Positions 24,103 to 37,247 of a stretch of DNA of 64,000 nucleotides are shown piece by piece. Made by a program: the position numbers and the translations under genes. The notes beneath the pieces were generated by a model. That model was not told the DNA's origin, did not search any database, and was given only the letters and a program-made list of their open reading frames with translations. Location: contig NMRA01000328.1 of NCBI GenBank assembly GCA_002633005.1, positions 125,195-189,194 on the forward strand. Reading direction: 5' to 3'. Origin of the DNA: Phoronis australis (Eukaryota > Phoronida > Phoronidae). Every line of letters starts with the position of its first letter. Position 1 is the first letter of the stretch.

Positions 24103-24234
24103 TCATGAAAGATGAACATCTCGTACATCCGTAGGTGTGGTTGGCTGCTCTGCTTCAGGTTTCAAAGATCCAGGTTGAGGAAGATTTGTGGCCAGGGCTT
24201 GCTCTATAAGTTCTTGACACGAGCGCAAAACGTC
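24103..24234 (-). CDS. CCND: Cyclin D exon 5 with stop codon and phosphodegron
   Basis: 132 bp including TGA. Acceptor TTTTGTAG|G. It encodes [18 protein letters not shown], a short linker and the terminal [12 protein letters not shown]. The TPTDVRDV segment is nearly identical to the end of human cyclin D1 and D2. The acidic Glu run seen before it in vertebrate D1 is absent. Confidence 0.97.
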   Translation of the reverse strand, partial: DVLRSCQELIEQALATNLPQPGSLKPEAEQPTTPTDVRDVHLS

Positions 24235-27200
24235 CTACAAAACAAAGGAAGTTATTAAGTGCTTAGCATAGCATGAACATTTGTTAGCTACCACTCATGC
24301 GGTGACCATCAACTTAACTCAAATGTTGACTTTGCCAATCATATTTGAAAGTTTATTCAAGAGGGTGGCATGAGATCAGTCAATTATCGAGTCAAGTAAT
24401 GTTTGGTGGTCATTGCAAATGGCTCAGGTGTCGTGTCAACTGAACCCAGGCCCGTTCCAAGAAACTGACTTAAGTTCATTTTACTTAAGTCTAAGATTTT
24501 TATCAACCTCCAAACTTCCACATCCGGTAAGTTGGTCAAAATTAAAACAAAACTTAAAAACTGATCATAACATTTGTCTAAAGTCAGTCAGTTTTCTTGA
24601 AACATCCCCCTGGCCTGTTCTGTGGCACCACAGCCTTTATATCCAATGAACCTAAACTCTGCTTGAAAAGTGTGTGTTTAGGACCTGTTGCTCAACAGAT
24701 CATAAGTTCTGCCCTGTTCAGCAGACCTCATCAGACATGTTTGACATGTTTAACTAGTCAGGACCACAACAGTTCTCTGCACAAGCTTGCTGGTCAACTG
24801 AATTGAATTTGCCAGCAGAAAGCAATTATCCATGATTGTTCCAGACACAAATGAAAATATTTCAGTCCTTCCAACACAAGAGGATGCACCAAAAAGATCC
24901 GGCTGGCTAAGTCTCAAAGTCCGCATTGTTAAGAAATTTAGTCAAACCCACGCAAATTCCTACAAGGCAAAAACAGAAAGCATACGAGGAGCGGTCATAT
25001 GATGCTAACACTTGACAGTAATCATAAAAACATTTTTAAACGGGAAAATTAAAGTAAGAGTGAAGTGTATTTTGCATTTAACTATTTCAGAGGTATTTGT
25101 GTGGATGAGCAAATGCATTGGGAATTAGTTGTTTCTGGTGGAGTACAAAAATAAAAGTATCCTCCATATGTTTCCTGTCATCTGCTCATCTGCCTAAGTT
25201 ATTACAACACCAGGTCACATGACAAAGACAGGAGGAAACTTGCATCATTTTCAGCAAGGTCATTCGCACAAAACTGTACTTCACTTAAATTTATGGCTAA
25301 TTCATATCACTGGTTGACATGTGAAGCGGAAGTATCTTGTCCCTCTCCTAAGCTAATGCATAGCTTGAAAAACTAAACATTACCAGGCCACTGATGCAGA
25401 CAATTTTTGACATGAGAAAATGTGAGAGCAGACGAAAATGTTAGCGAAGCATAAATAGCAAATAAATGTCTCTCTAGCAGCAAAGCTATTCAACAGCACT
25501 GTGTGACCCCTGCTGCAAATTTAGATCACTTGGTTGGACAGGCAGATGACGTTGAAATGGACACAATAAATCACGAAAATAGTAGCAGATATCAAATTCA
25601 TATTATGCACAGGAAGTTACACAAAACACTGGCCTCATCAAAAACCTGTCCTAGAGTTTGTTTGTGAAGGGATTTAGCAGAGAAACACAAGAGTAAAGCA
25701 TTAAAAGACATTATTCTGCTCATGGCATGGGAATCTATGGGTAAACATGCAAGGAATGCTAGCTGGTAAGGTCCGTTCCCACAGGGTGCACCACACTTGT
25801 ATTGTTCACAACATCATTGTATACATTGTCAGTTCACACTAGACAAAACATTAGGGATGTGAGAAAGTCTACAATCAGCAAATATCTGTGACTCATTTTC
25901 TGGTATTTTCTTATAATCAGTTTTGATTTTTGAACTGCTTGGTACAACCAGACCACCTGTATGAGATACTTTGTTTCAGTTGCACTTTTATGGAACTTGA
26001 TCAGTGAAAATTTCGAATAAAAATCAAGAATTAAATTACGCTTTTAAATAATTGAGGAAAAGTGAAACTCCACACCAGGAAGTGAATTTTGTTGCATCCT
26101 GTTCAACTCTTAAAAAAATCCCAATAAATAAATACAAATTTATACAAACTATTACATATCAGGAACTGAAGGGCATGCTCATTGATAAAATCTGCAGATC
26201 AGTTGAAATTTCCTCCCTCTTCAAGCTGTTGCAGAACCTTCCCACTTCACCCTTTGGCCCACCACGGTGTGGCAATCTCGTTACTGCCTTAATGGTCACT
26301 ATCAGTCATTTGCAAACATAATTTGTGCCTAACTTCCAGGATGTGGCCAATTTTCACGATTTGATCTAATGAAGTTATCAAATGCTTGGAGGACTCCACA
26401 CTCTATACTATTACCCCTATATTAAGAACTTTCATTCACAAATTGTCGCTTGTTAGAAAGGAATTCCATTCTCCGATTTCCTGACATTTGCAACACATGT
26501 ACTCCCCTGACATCGCTCACAATTATCATATGCTGGTGTTATTACATGAGAACCAGATACTCCATGTGCTTGGTCAGAGGATGAACTAAAAGCCAACAAA
26601 CCCTTTGTACAAAAATGTTTAACTATTTTTTGCAGATACAGATTTTTGAAAACAAAAGAATTGTTCGGAAAACATTTCCAAACCATCTACTAAAAATGTA
26701 CAAGACAACAGGTCAATGACTCAGAATACAAGCTTATTATCCATTTTTGTTATGACAATTTTGAAGCTGCTGATCAGTTTTTCCCACCAGATGACTGCAA
26801 GGAAACAGATAGGACACCAGTGAAGAAAAAACTAAGAAAAACAGGGAACCTTGCTGTCTGGGAACGGGGCTATTATTTACTGTTGGAATGCCGAGTACAC
26901 TCCAAAGGTCTGGGAAAATCTGCTCACCAGCAATGTTTTGGGCGAGAAAATTGAATTTAGCTGGAACAAAAGTTGCGCCAACTGAGTGCTCTGTGTGCAT
27001 AGCATTATCAGTGAAGCGTACAAAGACTGGTCAAGCAGCTTCAGGAATTCAAAAAAACAAGATCACTGCACAGAAATAAAAATGTCTCCATCTGTTTTGT
27101 CTAGGTTTGCAAATGAAGCAAAGCAAATTTGGTCAAATTATGGAAGTGCTTGTGAAGTTGTAAAACAGACATTCATTGGAAAATTGTGAGAATGTGGGAC

Positions 27201-30200
27201 CCAGTCATAAAATGACTTCAGTAAAAACAACATAAACCAGACAAAGCAGCAAACCGTGCATTAGAAGATAATAGTTTACTTTTTCAGACAATGGATGGGT
27301 TTTAAAATATCTATGTAAATGTGTTTTGAACATAACCTTAGCAAACCTAACTTTATTTACAACAAGCTTCTTCAAACAGGCCCTGTGAACTTGATCATGA
27401 TTTGAGCTAGTGATTTCAGTCTCTGGGTCTCCGAATAATCAAGAAATTTGACTGTTTATCAAACAAAAATTCTGATTAATTCCACAGAAATCACCTTAAA
27501 GGAATGCAGAACAGATTCAAGAATTTCATGTCGTTGTTGACCCTTAAGATTTCTACTTTCTCAGTTCACTTGGCATGAACTAACAATATTAAATTTGTAT
27601 AGGAAGAAAAATTGTGAGCCAACTATGTGTGCATGAACTTGAATGCACAGTGCTCGTTATAAACACTCCATATATATTGCAAATGTGTTTTCAAGTGTGC
27701 CAATGACATTTCTTCTGCAACTATTACAGGAGGCAGGTCAGTCAGACACAAGCCTCTATCAGTGTTATCTATAAAGCTTACTGGCTCTGGTTTATATTCT
27801 TGTTTTGTTACAAGTTTGGAATTTCACAAAACGAATGTCTTTGTTCTCACTGCTTCCATGAAGTACCCAAGAAAAGATTCTGCAGTTGCCATGGTAAACC
27901 ACCATGATGAGGTATGCCACCCTCAGTGACAACTGGCTTTATGTTGGTCAATTGTCTTTCCCAGCACAACCCCAGTACACGGGCCATTGACAAGGATGTG
28001 GTCTCCATGACAACCATAGGGTTGCCATGGAAACAATTACCCCAGATATACCAAGCAACAAACAGGTGTCTACCAATCCCCCAGCAAATCAGAGAGAAGT
28101 CCTGTGAGATTGGTCAAAAGCCTGTCCAGCCTGTCATCCACGATTTTTAAACAAAGCCTACTCACAAGTGCAGTTGTGGACTGGAATAGGCTTGATGGAA
28201 TTTTTATTGCTCAGGATATGTGCACGGGATGAAACAGTGGACAATATGAAAAATGATTAGACTGGCCAAAGCATGCATTAGGCCAGCCTGATGTGTATTT
28301 CTTCTGGATTTAATTACTGTGATTAAACAAACTTGATACTTGCTACTTCCTGCCTCAGCCAACACCCTGCTTGTGCACATTGACAAGATTAGCAGATAAG
28401 CTGAACCTAAGGTCTCTCATATGGTCTGGCCAGAAAGGACTGGATGGTCCCACCAGTTCATAAGTGGGGGTCTGATTAAACAAACACCACTTAATTTAGG
28501 GAAAACCTTGCTTGCCACTGTCTTTCATTCACAAAAGTGTTTGCTAGTATGGTGCAGGAAGACACATGGGAACTGGTTTCAATAGGAAACATGAGGCGCT
28601 CGGCAGGGTTGGCTCACTGGTCATTTAGTAAGTTAATCAGTGTCAAGGGGATCCTGGGTTACATTTGTTTCAAAAGCAAAAATTTTAGCTATAGATGTAA
28701 AAGCAGAAAAACAGAGAATGCAAATTTATTATCAGTTGGTACTTTGAAGTACTCTCGTCTTAACTTAAAAGTGATTTTCAGCAATGCTAGAAGAGTTTGA
28801 AGTACACCGGCATTTTTAGTAGTGTTAGTAGGCTTTCCACGACTTGCAACTCAGCATGAAACCCAATAATTTAAATCCTCAAGCAGCATCTTTGAAGACC
28901 ATTGTTTTGCACCTTTAGTACAGCAAGTTATCAGTCCTAATTACACATAACTATAGAGGGAATTGCAATTCTGATTTGACCAAATTAGCAATAGGTGGGG
29001 CTTTAAGTAAAATTATCATTTCTAGCGTTATTATTCTTAGAATAGTATAGTATTGCACACTTACTGTATCGATGCCTGTAATCTGGTGAATAATCTTGAT
29101 GAGACTGTATTGGTGAACCCACTCATGCCCTAACAACCCATTGGCTGCGGCACCTATACTGCACGCTGCTATTGTGGACGGCGTGTATATGGCGAATTTG
29201 AAGTCTGAAATAAACAAATGAAAACAAACATCAAAATCAATACATAAAAACAATATTAGCATGCAATGAATTTCCTTTTCTCAAATTCTTTTGGATTTGG
29301 ATGTTTCTATAACCACTCATAAGTTCAAACACAATTTAAATTTCAAAAATGACTGGCCGATTTCCTTTAAAAACGTCGTTAACATAACTAATCATCGTTA
29401 AGAATATGTTTCCAATTATTCAGTGCTTTATATAAAACATAAACAGTAACGTTGCAACAAAATCCAGGACTCCCACATAGTTACCCCACACTCTCTCACT
29501 CTCCTTCAAACCTGAAGCTGCCCATAACAACAAACATTTCATCTCAGATAACATTAACATCAACAATGCCAGCCTAGTATTTCAACTATTTCACTGAGGT
29601 AGGGAGCACTCATTATGTCACTACACTTTGAATAATGATTACTCAGTACTTACCCATGCCAAGTGTATGCTGTCTGGACATTGCTTTCTTAAAGCGACCA
29701 ACGTGTATATTACATTTTTAAAAAATTTTTACTTGACTTCATATTATTCCACTTCTCGTGACTTTAACACCTACAGTGATTAGGTCTACATGGCACCATA
29801 TCGTTAAGTTTTCAGTGAATTTTCTCATGAAAAAAATTGCCTTCAGATATCTTTAACACACATCCGACTGACAAGTGCCTATAGACACAAAGTTGATAAA
29901 CACCAATAGCAAATCTGCTGCAGTCTCATTATTGCTTAAGAAACATAATAACATGCCACAATAGAGGTTATTAAAATTCTGGGTTAAAACATATTTACCT
30001 GTTCAAAAATAATAGATATCAAATTGCTTCTGTACCAAAAGAAACCTACCAAAGTTTGTACTTAACCGTTTTGGAAAATAAGAAGTTGTTCTGAAGGTAC
30101 GTTTTACAGGCAGATTGTGATTCAACACAGCAACTAACTCAGATTACAAATCTGAGTGACTTACCAATAATGGTGTAACTTAAGTGTGACAGGCACAATT

Positions 30201-33200
30201 TTCAATGCACAAGTTCGACACTAGAGTGCATAAAATGGTTGAAGCCTGAACTTGATGCACGTTAAGATTTTTAAGAATTACAAAAAGCTTTATCGCCTCC
30301 AAACGGAGAGATTGGATTTTTAAGTTTCATTGCAAAAAACAAACAATGAAATCAACATACTTTCAAGTAAAAAAATCTAATCTCACAATGATTTACCCAT
30401 TATGCATGGAAGGCCATACCTTTCCAACCCTTTGGAGATCACAGGCACAAGGTTTCATCTATCAAATTTTAACACAATGGGGATGTGGTCATGAATTGGA
30501 AAGTACCTGATCTCCTTCAGGTATTCTCCTCAAGTGAACTAAATCAGCACCTGCTGTCGAATACCTCAGCATACCTGTTGATTGGCAGTGGACTAGACCA
30601 GTTTCTAACAATCAGCTTTTACTTAAGGTATTGGATGACAAAGACAGACAGATTACACCTCAACAAACCATCAACCCAAACAAAGAAAGTTTTGAACTTA
30701 AACCCCTTCAAAACATCTGCTAGCATGTTTTAATAAATCACCATAACCTATGACAAAAGTCTCATTCTTACACCTACTACTTGCAAAAGCTTAGACAACC
30801 AAATCGCATCAGTTGACCACTTATAACCCAGTTTTGACTCTTTTCACACAAAACAGAGTTCTAGATTGTTATTCAAAATCATCAAGCACATTTCAGAAAA
30901 CCCCCCTTAGTGATGACAAATTCTATAAGCCATTTAACGCACAATTTGGAAATTGCTCCGGGGTTACTGCACTGACAGACAACAGAGAAAAAAATAAGCA
31001 TATTGTTTGGTATCTCCAGCGGAGAAGAGCTTCTACAGGCTGCCACAAGTGGATTGGAATACATTCCTGAATAACATTTTATCCATTGCAATAAAGCTGT
31101 GCAAACTCTATCATAACCAAACCTCGTTCCACCAGTTAAAAGTTGCCCTGAAACAGATGTCTCAGGCAAAAGCCAAGCTGTTTCAATGTCCTTTACAAGT
31201 CAATCATTTCTACCAAGCAAGGCTCCTTCCTGAACAACTAGCATGGAGTTTTGTATCAAAACAAAAAGTCCGTGCAATGCTTCAGGGCATGTCTCATACC
31301 ACAACCATGCATGGTATGCGATGGTGGACTTTCCCAGGAATAAAATACATGGACCTGGAAGTTGAGACTTTCAAAGGCAGGAAGATTATACTATATAACC
31401 CCAAACCAAAGATGAAGAAACAGTGAGCAAAAATAGAGGATAGGTGGTTTGATTTTTAGACACCAATTTTGAAATGAAATGTAACATAATGTTGAAATTA
31501 TAGTATGTGTGCAAAATATAATTTATGGTTATTCAAGAATTATTGGTCTTTTCCACTGTTTGCATATCACGTATTTGTACAAAAGTACTGGCACTCGCTA
31601 ATCTCCTTGGTGATGTCTACTGTTTACCAAATTGGTGGACCATTTTGAAATTCAATGATCCATTGTTTCTAAATATATTTAGCAAATAGAAGCTAAGGGT
31701 TATGTTGAGATAAGCTTGAACACACCATACACTGTGTAAAGCTGGCCAAACTGCTCAAATGGCCGAAGTCAACAAACTATTGACACCCTCCATTCACCAG
31801 ACTGTCAAAGAGCTCTATATCAGTTCAGATAAGGTTTGCCTCAGTCATTCCATTATTTCTAAAAATTCCTTTTGCGTTGTGAACTCAACACCATTTCACA
31901 GCACCCTCTATAGGCACTCTGGTTCACTAGGCACTTTGGCTTGCCATCTGAAACAATTTCCCTTGGCAACACAGGCAAATTGGGTATGATAAGTTGCTTT
32001 GTAATAGCTGCTAGACTGGACATGTGTGGGAAGATTGTCAGTGAAAGTGTTCCTAGGGTTAATTTGATATGGATCTTGACAATGGACAACCACAGAGTGA
32101 AATGGCTTAGTCAACATGCAAGTGTTTCTTAACCAAACACTGACAATGGACCATGATGACAAAACATTCCCCAACTCACTTCTTAAGATGTTTACATTGA
32201 GACTACCTGTCCAAAAAGGTGTGTGCTTGAATCCATTGTGTAAAATTTACCTAATTACCCCAGCTGTAAAGCTCAAGCCTAAGAAAACCAAATAATTATA
32301 TTGTGTGGATTGTAGAGTACTCTGCATTTTCATTCGGCCTGAGAAAACACTGCCTCATTCTTTACTGCTTGCAACGACCACTTCTACAATTTGTTGTTTG
32401 CTCACTTTTTGTCCACAGGTCAACAATTAAATAATAATTCAACCATTGTTGCTTCAAACTGGGACAACCTTGTGTTATTGTTGCATACCTGAATTTGGGA
32501 CATGTTTATCCGACATTTTCAATTCATTATTTCTGACAGGGGTACATTCTCCAGTCTAGTAGTCTGCAAATGAGTTCCCGACATTTAATTTATTAATATA
32601 GTTATTCATTAGAATGAGCAACGCCTCATGGTATAAAGAAAACAGTTAGGAAATAATGGTTCCTGAAATGTTCTATAGCTTGTAACATATTTCAAAAAAT
32701 GCACTCAAATTACACCAGTTCTTGTGGCGTTGCTGACTCAAAATATGAATCAAACATGTGGGTTTTATATGATTAATCGATTCCTTTTGTTGGCAATTCA
32801 TTCACAAGCAGAAGTTAAGTTAGCCTATAAAGAAAGATCTGAGGCCAGACTAGTTTACTAACACATTGAGAGGCACTCAGTTGAAACTAATTCTATGTAA
32901 AGACTTGTATTGTTTTGTCATAACATATTTTCACACTAAACAAGGCTTAACAAAAGGTGCGTATTAGAGGTCTACCCCCAACAATGCCTTAGCAGTAAGT
33001 CTATAGTTTTGAGCAAGGCTCTGAAAAGCTAGGATAGAATTACAAAGTTATTTTCTGAAACCACACAGCAGGTTTTGCACTTGAGTATTTTGCTTTGGAT
33101 GGCTGTTTGGTCAATATTTCTGCAAATGTCCGAAATGACGGGTCATCATGCTTTTTTTGAAAGTTGTGACCCTAAGTTGGTGCACCAAGCCCAAATACCC

Positions 33201-36200
33201 TGGCTTGTCTAAATATGCCTTTCTTCTTAAATTTCATTCACCATTGGGAACAAAAAATGTGAAGATTTTTCACATCAGTTGTTCTGAATAAGAAAAGTAT
33301 TAATAGCGCATTATCAAGCGTAAAAATCATGTTTAGTGAAGTGTTGAAAGGGTGATATTATTATACAACTGAACCCTAAGAAATGCCTATTTTTATATGT
33401 GAACAATTTTGGTTAAAACAGGAGGACCCACTTTAAAATTCCAGGGCTGACCTTTCCCCTGATAAAGTCAAAATGTTATCAAGAATAATGTCATCTTTCC
33501 CAGTTTAACACTTGTTTCATCCACCTAGCGCACTTAAAGCCAGAAAGTTGGCTGGTCATAGTGACCACATTCAGTTGTGAAGCCTACTCAGAATTTTTTA
33601 CTTCAAGGTTTGTTATGGCTATCCTCAACAGTTATTATAAATGGGTTGGAAAAAGTTGGCCTCAGGTTTCAGTCTTTTCCCATCGGCTGGTGAGAAATTA
33701 GAGAGCAGCAGAACTTTTAGCAGCAGCCTTAACCTTTCTCCAATCAAATTTTATTGCAAGTTTAACCTTTTTCATGTATGCAAGAAACATTTTCGTCTGT
33801 ATCTTGTCATTTTATACTTCCTCATCAAGACAGCCACTGGGAATCGCCAGCTTACATAAAAAGCACAAACACCAATTGCCTTCTAAAAACACTTGCAAAC
33901 TGGACAAGCTTGAATAATCACCACTGGCAAGATAAACCAAGGTAAGAAGCACACAACCTTATTCAGACTTGACCTATAGTTTTCAAGCTTTTTCAGCCTA
34001 CCTTATTCAACTTCGTGGTACACAAACAAGTCATGGTATACGTTCAGTTTTGCCTGGTGACGGATTTTGATGAAGACAGTAACCTTGAGGTGTGTTACTG
34101 ACTAGCAATGTTATTCAAGCTTGTTATCTAATATTGAAAAGGGTGTCTGGTTAACAAGGTTATTCAAATTTTTTTGGCTTGCCTGATTTACCTTACTCAT
34201 CTTTCCAACCTAACAGAAGTAACACAAGGAAATTTAAACTTGGGGAAAAATCAAATAAAGTGACGTACTACAAAGTTTGACCAAACTTGGTCAAATTTAG
34301 CTATGTACTTACCATTATCAAACTCAGCAAACATAATGTTATGTTGTGTTCACAACTCATCTTGTCAGAAATTTTAAAACAATTTCCTCTCTCATCACCC
34401 ATGATCACACCTCACTCTCTCTCTCTGCAAATTATTTACACTCTCACCTATACAGCAAAGAGCGATAAAAGTCTGAGCATGACGTTTCATTGTTTCCTGT
34501 CGCTCTTTGTTGATTGGAAGTCTCGTTAAGATCTGTTCTAAAAAGTCGTTAGGAGTGATTGCTGAAAGGTCCCACTTTAGTTTCTGTAGCACAAGAATTT
34601 CCCATTCCTACAAAAGAAAGACAAATGCCACTAAAAATCAAAAATACAAATAAAGAAATAATAGCACTTTATGATGTAAATTTTTCAGTTATGTCCACGG
34701 TCATTCAAAACTCGAGCCCAAACTCAGGTAAACCATCGCATCACACATAAAACGAGCCTGACATTTAATTGAACTTCATAAAAGATTACGACACAATCAT
34801 TAACCTTTCTTCTGCGTAATACTGGCATTCTTTTAAAATTGAAAATAAATTTGATCCAACTGTTTAGTCATTCCAAACATTTCGAAAAGGAGAGCGGACC
34901 ACACTTGGTGACATGAGGTAAGATAGGTAACAAGTTGGTCACTGGGGTGAGGCTTTGTTCCCATGCCATCCCTGCAGGGATATTGCTGGGAATTAGGCTA
35001 GCAAGGCAGAAAAGTATGAAAAACAGTGATGTAATATAGTGTAAGTGAGTGCATTAGACCATACCAGTGTAGGCAGCCAGAATGAGCCAGGGACCACTTT
35101 TCACAGATCACAAACTGAGCTATGACTCATCACTCAGCAGCCCTCATGATAGTTCCGTGAAAGAATGCGGTGGATGAATACAGACAATTGTACAACCTCA
35201 ACACTTGAGAGGAATTTACATGTCATAACCAGACACATAAACTAGTCCTGGTTAGTATCACTTGAACAACACTCCCACACCTTCCAACAAGTGTTTTCAA
35301 ACTTTTTATTGGGCAAACGAACTCCCATGACCAGTGAACCAAATTTGCCTGTTGCAAAATGAAAGTGCTGAATGCATGACAAAACAAAAGTTTACATTTT
35401 AATAAATCTCTACCCAGTGTTCGTGTGGGAGGGGGTGTAACTTGTGAAATTCATTTCCAATTGTTTTCTCCCGAATCTATGCAATATTTGTCTACCCAAT
35501 ATCACCTCTGCACCAAGCCAATGACAACTCAATGAACACTGCAACAAAGAGATCATACTACATACTTTAACCAAAATATAGATATCCTGTGATGTTTCAG
35601 AAAAAAATTAAAAATTAAAACACACTAACAGGTAATGACAAAATGCACAAACCATTTTCCTAACACATGTTAAATATTATGCAGTACTTTTGCATAAAAC
35701 AGAACCCACACAGATAAAAATGCGAGCAAAAATGTCGTAGTTATACCAGTAAATCTTGGAATTCGATGGAACTGTCTGTGTATATCACAAGCTTTTCCGC
35801 TTGAAGAGGCATAGTTTCTTTTAACTTTGAAGCAAGGAACATGCAAACAGCACCAAGCAGTTGCAACTGATTTTTACGGATATCCACAACGGATAAAAAT
35901 CTGTCCATATAGTTCATGGCGAGTGGAAAGACTTCTTCTTCACATCTTTGTTCCTCACAAACCTAAAAATGTGGTGAAATGAGAAATATTACAAGACCAG
36001 CCTAACTCATGACAAGACTTTTACTAACAACGCTTGCACCGACAAAATAAAACAAACAACGCAAAACAGTTCTCAATCAGATCTTAGTTAATAAATAATA
36101 CTTTTGAAAAACCTGTATTCCCACAATCGACAAAATTTCTGACCGACTTACCCTGGAAATAGCAACAGACCTAACCGTGACCCGTAAAAATTTCGCGCGC

Positions 36201-37247
36201 TCCTCTCAGGCGCAAATACACAAACGCCGACGCCAACATAAACTAAATTCATAAAAACTTAACAACACGAGTAACAAACATAAAATGCTGAAAAATGTAA
36301 ACTATGATTATCATATTAGGCTCCCATATATTTTTTTATGCACATTTCGCTGTAAAAAGAGTTAATTGCGTCTGTGGAATTACGGCGCGCTCCGAAATCT
36401 GAAGAACTGCACAGCCATTTTGCAAGGTACACGTCTCAAATGCAAAATTGCACTTTTATTCTTGCAAAATAAGCAAAAATGCATACTAAATTTATGATCT
36501 GGGATACTATGTGTACACTTTGAAGCATATTTGGATACAGTGTATATACAAAAGAAGGCTTTAAAACATTTGTTTTAGTCAAAGCGCACGATTTAAATGA
36601 ACTTAAAAAATAACGCGTTGCATATCAACAATTCCTCGTACTCAATGGCAGATTTTAATATTTTCAATTGGAAATCACGTAAAATAAGTCAAATGTTAGA
36701 AATATAAAAAATTACTTTCTAATAAGCAGTAAATATGTTAGAGCCCCATATTGCAGTGGCCTAAATACCACTTATCACGACAAAGCACAAACATGGCCGA
36801 CAACGTGGAAATTGATCACGAAATAAATGTTATAAAAATACCACACAATTTCCAGATCGTAATCGTGTGTACATGGATTGAAGGCTACAATAACCATAGT
36901 CGTTCTAAATCTAAAAAAAATAAAAATCGAATTGAAGTTGATTTCCGAACTCAAATTTAATGTCAACGAAATTCATCGACAACGAACGTCACGACATCCA
37001 GGACATTTTTGTGCGAGGTCGACATCAGACTCACCTCCAACATCCAAGATGCGACCATTTTCCTCATGAATTCCTTAATATCTGTTTGCACACATTTGAA
37101 ATACGTGGGCGAGGGAAGATACCTTTCCTCAGCTTTCAACATATTTTTCAAAACTCTGTGGTCTTTCAACAAAACGCGATCCAGCACGGCTCTTTTGATC
37201 GAGCCCACGACGTCAAACTCGCCTGCCTCACAACACATCAAATTCAT
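24103..37247 (-). CDS. CCND: G1/S-specific cyclin D, five exons, 286 aa
   Basis: Regulatory partner of CDK4/6 that drives phosphorylation of Rb-family proteins in G1. Coding exons: 37247-37035, 35962-35747, 34607-34448, 29204-29065 and 24234-24103 (stop included), total 286 residues, close to vertebrate cyclins D1-D3 (289-295). Residues 3-7, LMCCE, form the LxCxE Rb-docking motif. The cyclin box runs from about residue 30 to 160 and includes [20 protein letters not shown] and [13 protein letters not shown] with the Lys and Glu that contact the kinase. The second cyclin fold follows, to about 245. The tail TPTDVRDV carries the Thr whose phosphorylation (Thr286 in human D1) triggers export and destruction. 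Exon 2 is 216 bp and exon 3 is 160 bp, and the phases agree with vertebrate genes. The start is the only Met before LxCxE. A single-copy invertebrate cyclin D is expected, but copy number cannot be judged here. Confidence 0.97.
24235..29064 (-). other. Cyclin D intron 4
   Basis: 4.8 kb, AT-rich. The frames in it (for example plus 24413-24649 and minus 26737-27000) have no recognisable motif. No repeat with clear ends was seen. Confidence 0.7.
29065..29204 (-). CDS. CCND: Cyclin D exon 4
   Basis: 140 bp. Acceptor TTTATTTCAG|A, donor ACA|GTAAGT, phase 0. It encodes [35 protein letters not shown] and [10 protein letters not shown], matching the second cyclin fold (human DVKFISNPPSMVAAGSV...). 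The exon is nine bases shorter than its human counterpart. Confidence 0.95.
29205..34447 (-). other. Cyclin D intron 3
   Basis: 5.2 kb, AT-rich. It includes the longest intronic frame, plus strand 31007-31426, listed separately. Otherwise nothing that I can name. Confidence 0.7.
31007..31426 (+). other. 139-codon antisense frame within cyclin D intron 3
   Basis: Open from 31007 to a TGA at 31424, Gln/Lys-rich, with no ATG at the start of the open stretch (the first internal Met comes about 50 codons in). It contains [14 protein letters not shown] and [20 protein letters not shown]. It has no recognisable domain, acceptor or promoter. Its length is somewhat above chance for this base composition, so it may be a remnant of a transposon ORF. 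Confidence 0.2.
34448..34607 (-). CDS. CCND: Cyclin D exon 3
   Basis: 160 bp, the same length as human CCND1 exon 3. Acceptor TTTTGTAG|G, donor ATAG|GTGAGA, leaving phase 1. It encodes [30 protein letters not shown] and [12 protein letters not shown], the end of the first cyclin fold and the start of the second. Confidence 0.97.
35747..35962 (-). CDS. CCND: Cyclin D exon 2
   Basis: 216 bp, residues 72-143, phase 0 at both ends. Acceptor ATTTTTAG|G, donor CTG|GTATAA. It encodes the core of the cyclin box ([52 protein letters not shown]). It contains no usable ATG-to-stop frame, so it is invisible to simple ORF searches. Confidence 0.97.
36191..36198 (+). promoter_or_regulatory. E2F-type site in cyclin D intron 1
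   Basis: TTTCGCGC matches the E2F consensus TTTSGCGC exactly and lies about 840 bp into intron 1, in a short GC-richer patch. E2F acts downstream of cyclin D/CDK4 through Rb, so a feedback site would make sense. A single 8-mer is weak evidence. Confidence 0.25.
37035..37247 (-). CDS. CCND: Cyclin D exon 1
   Basis: 213 bp, residues 1-71. It begins [10 protein letters not shown], contains [15 protein letters not shown] and ends ASWMLE at donor GAG|GTGAGT (phase 0). This is the same break as in vertebrate cyclin D1, where exon 1 ends ...TWMLE. Two plus-strand frames of 138 and 160 codons overlap this exon; they are shadows. Confidence 0.97.
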
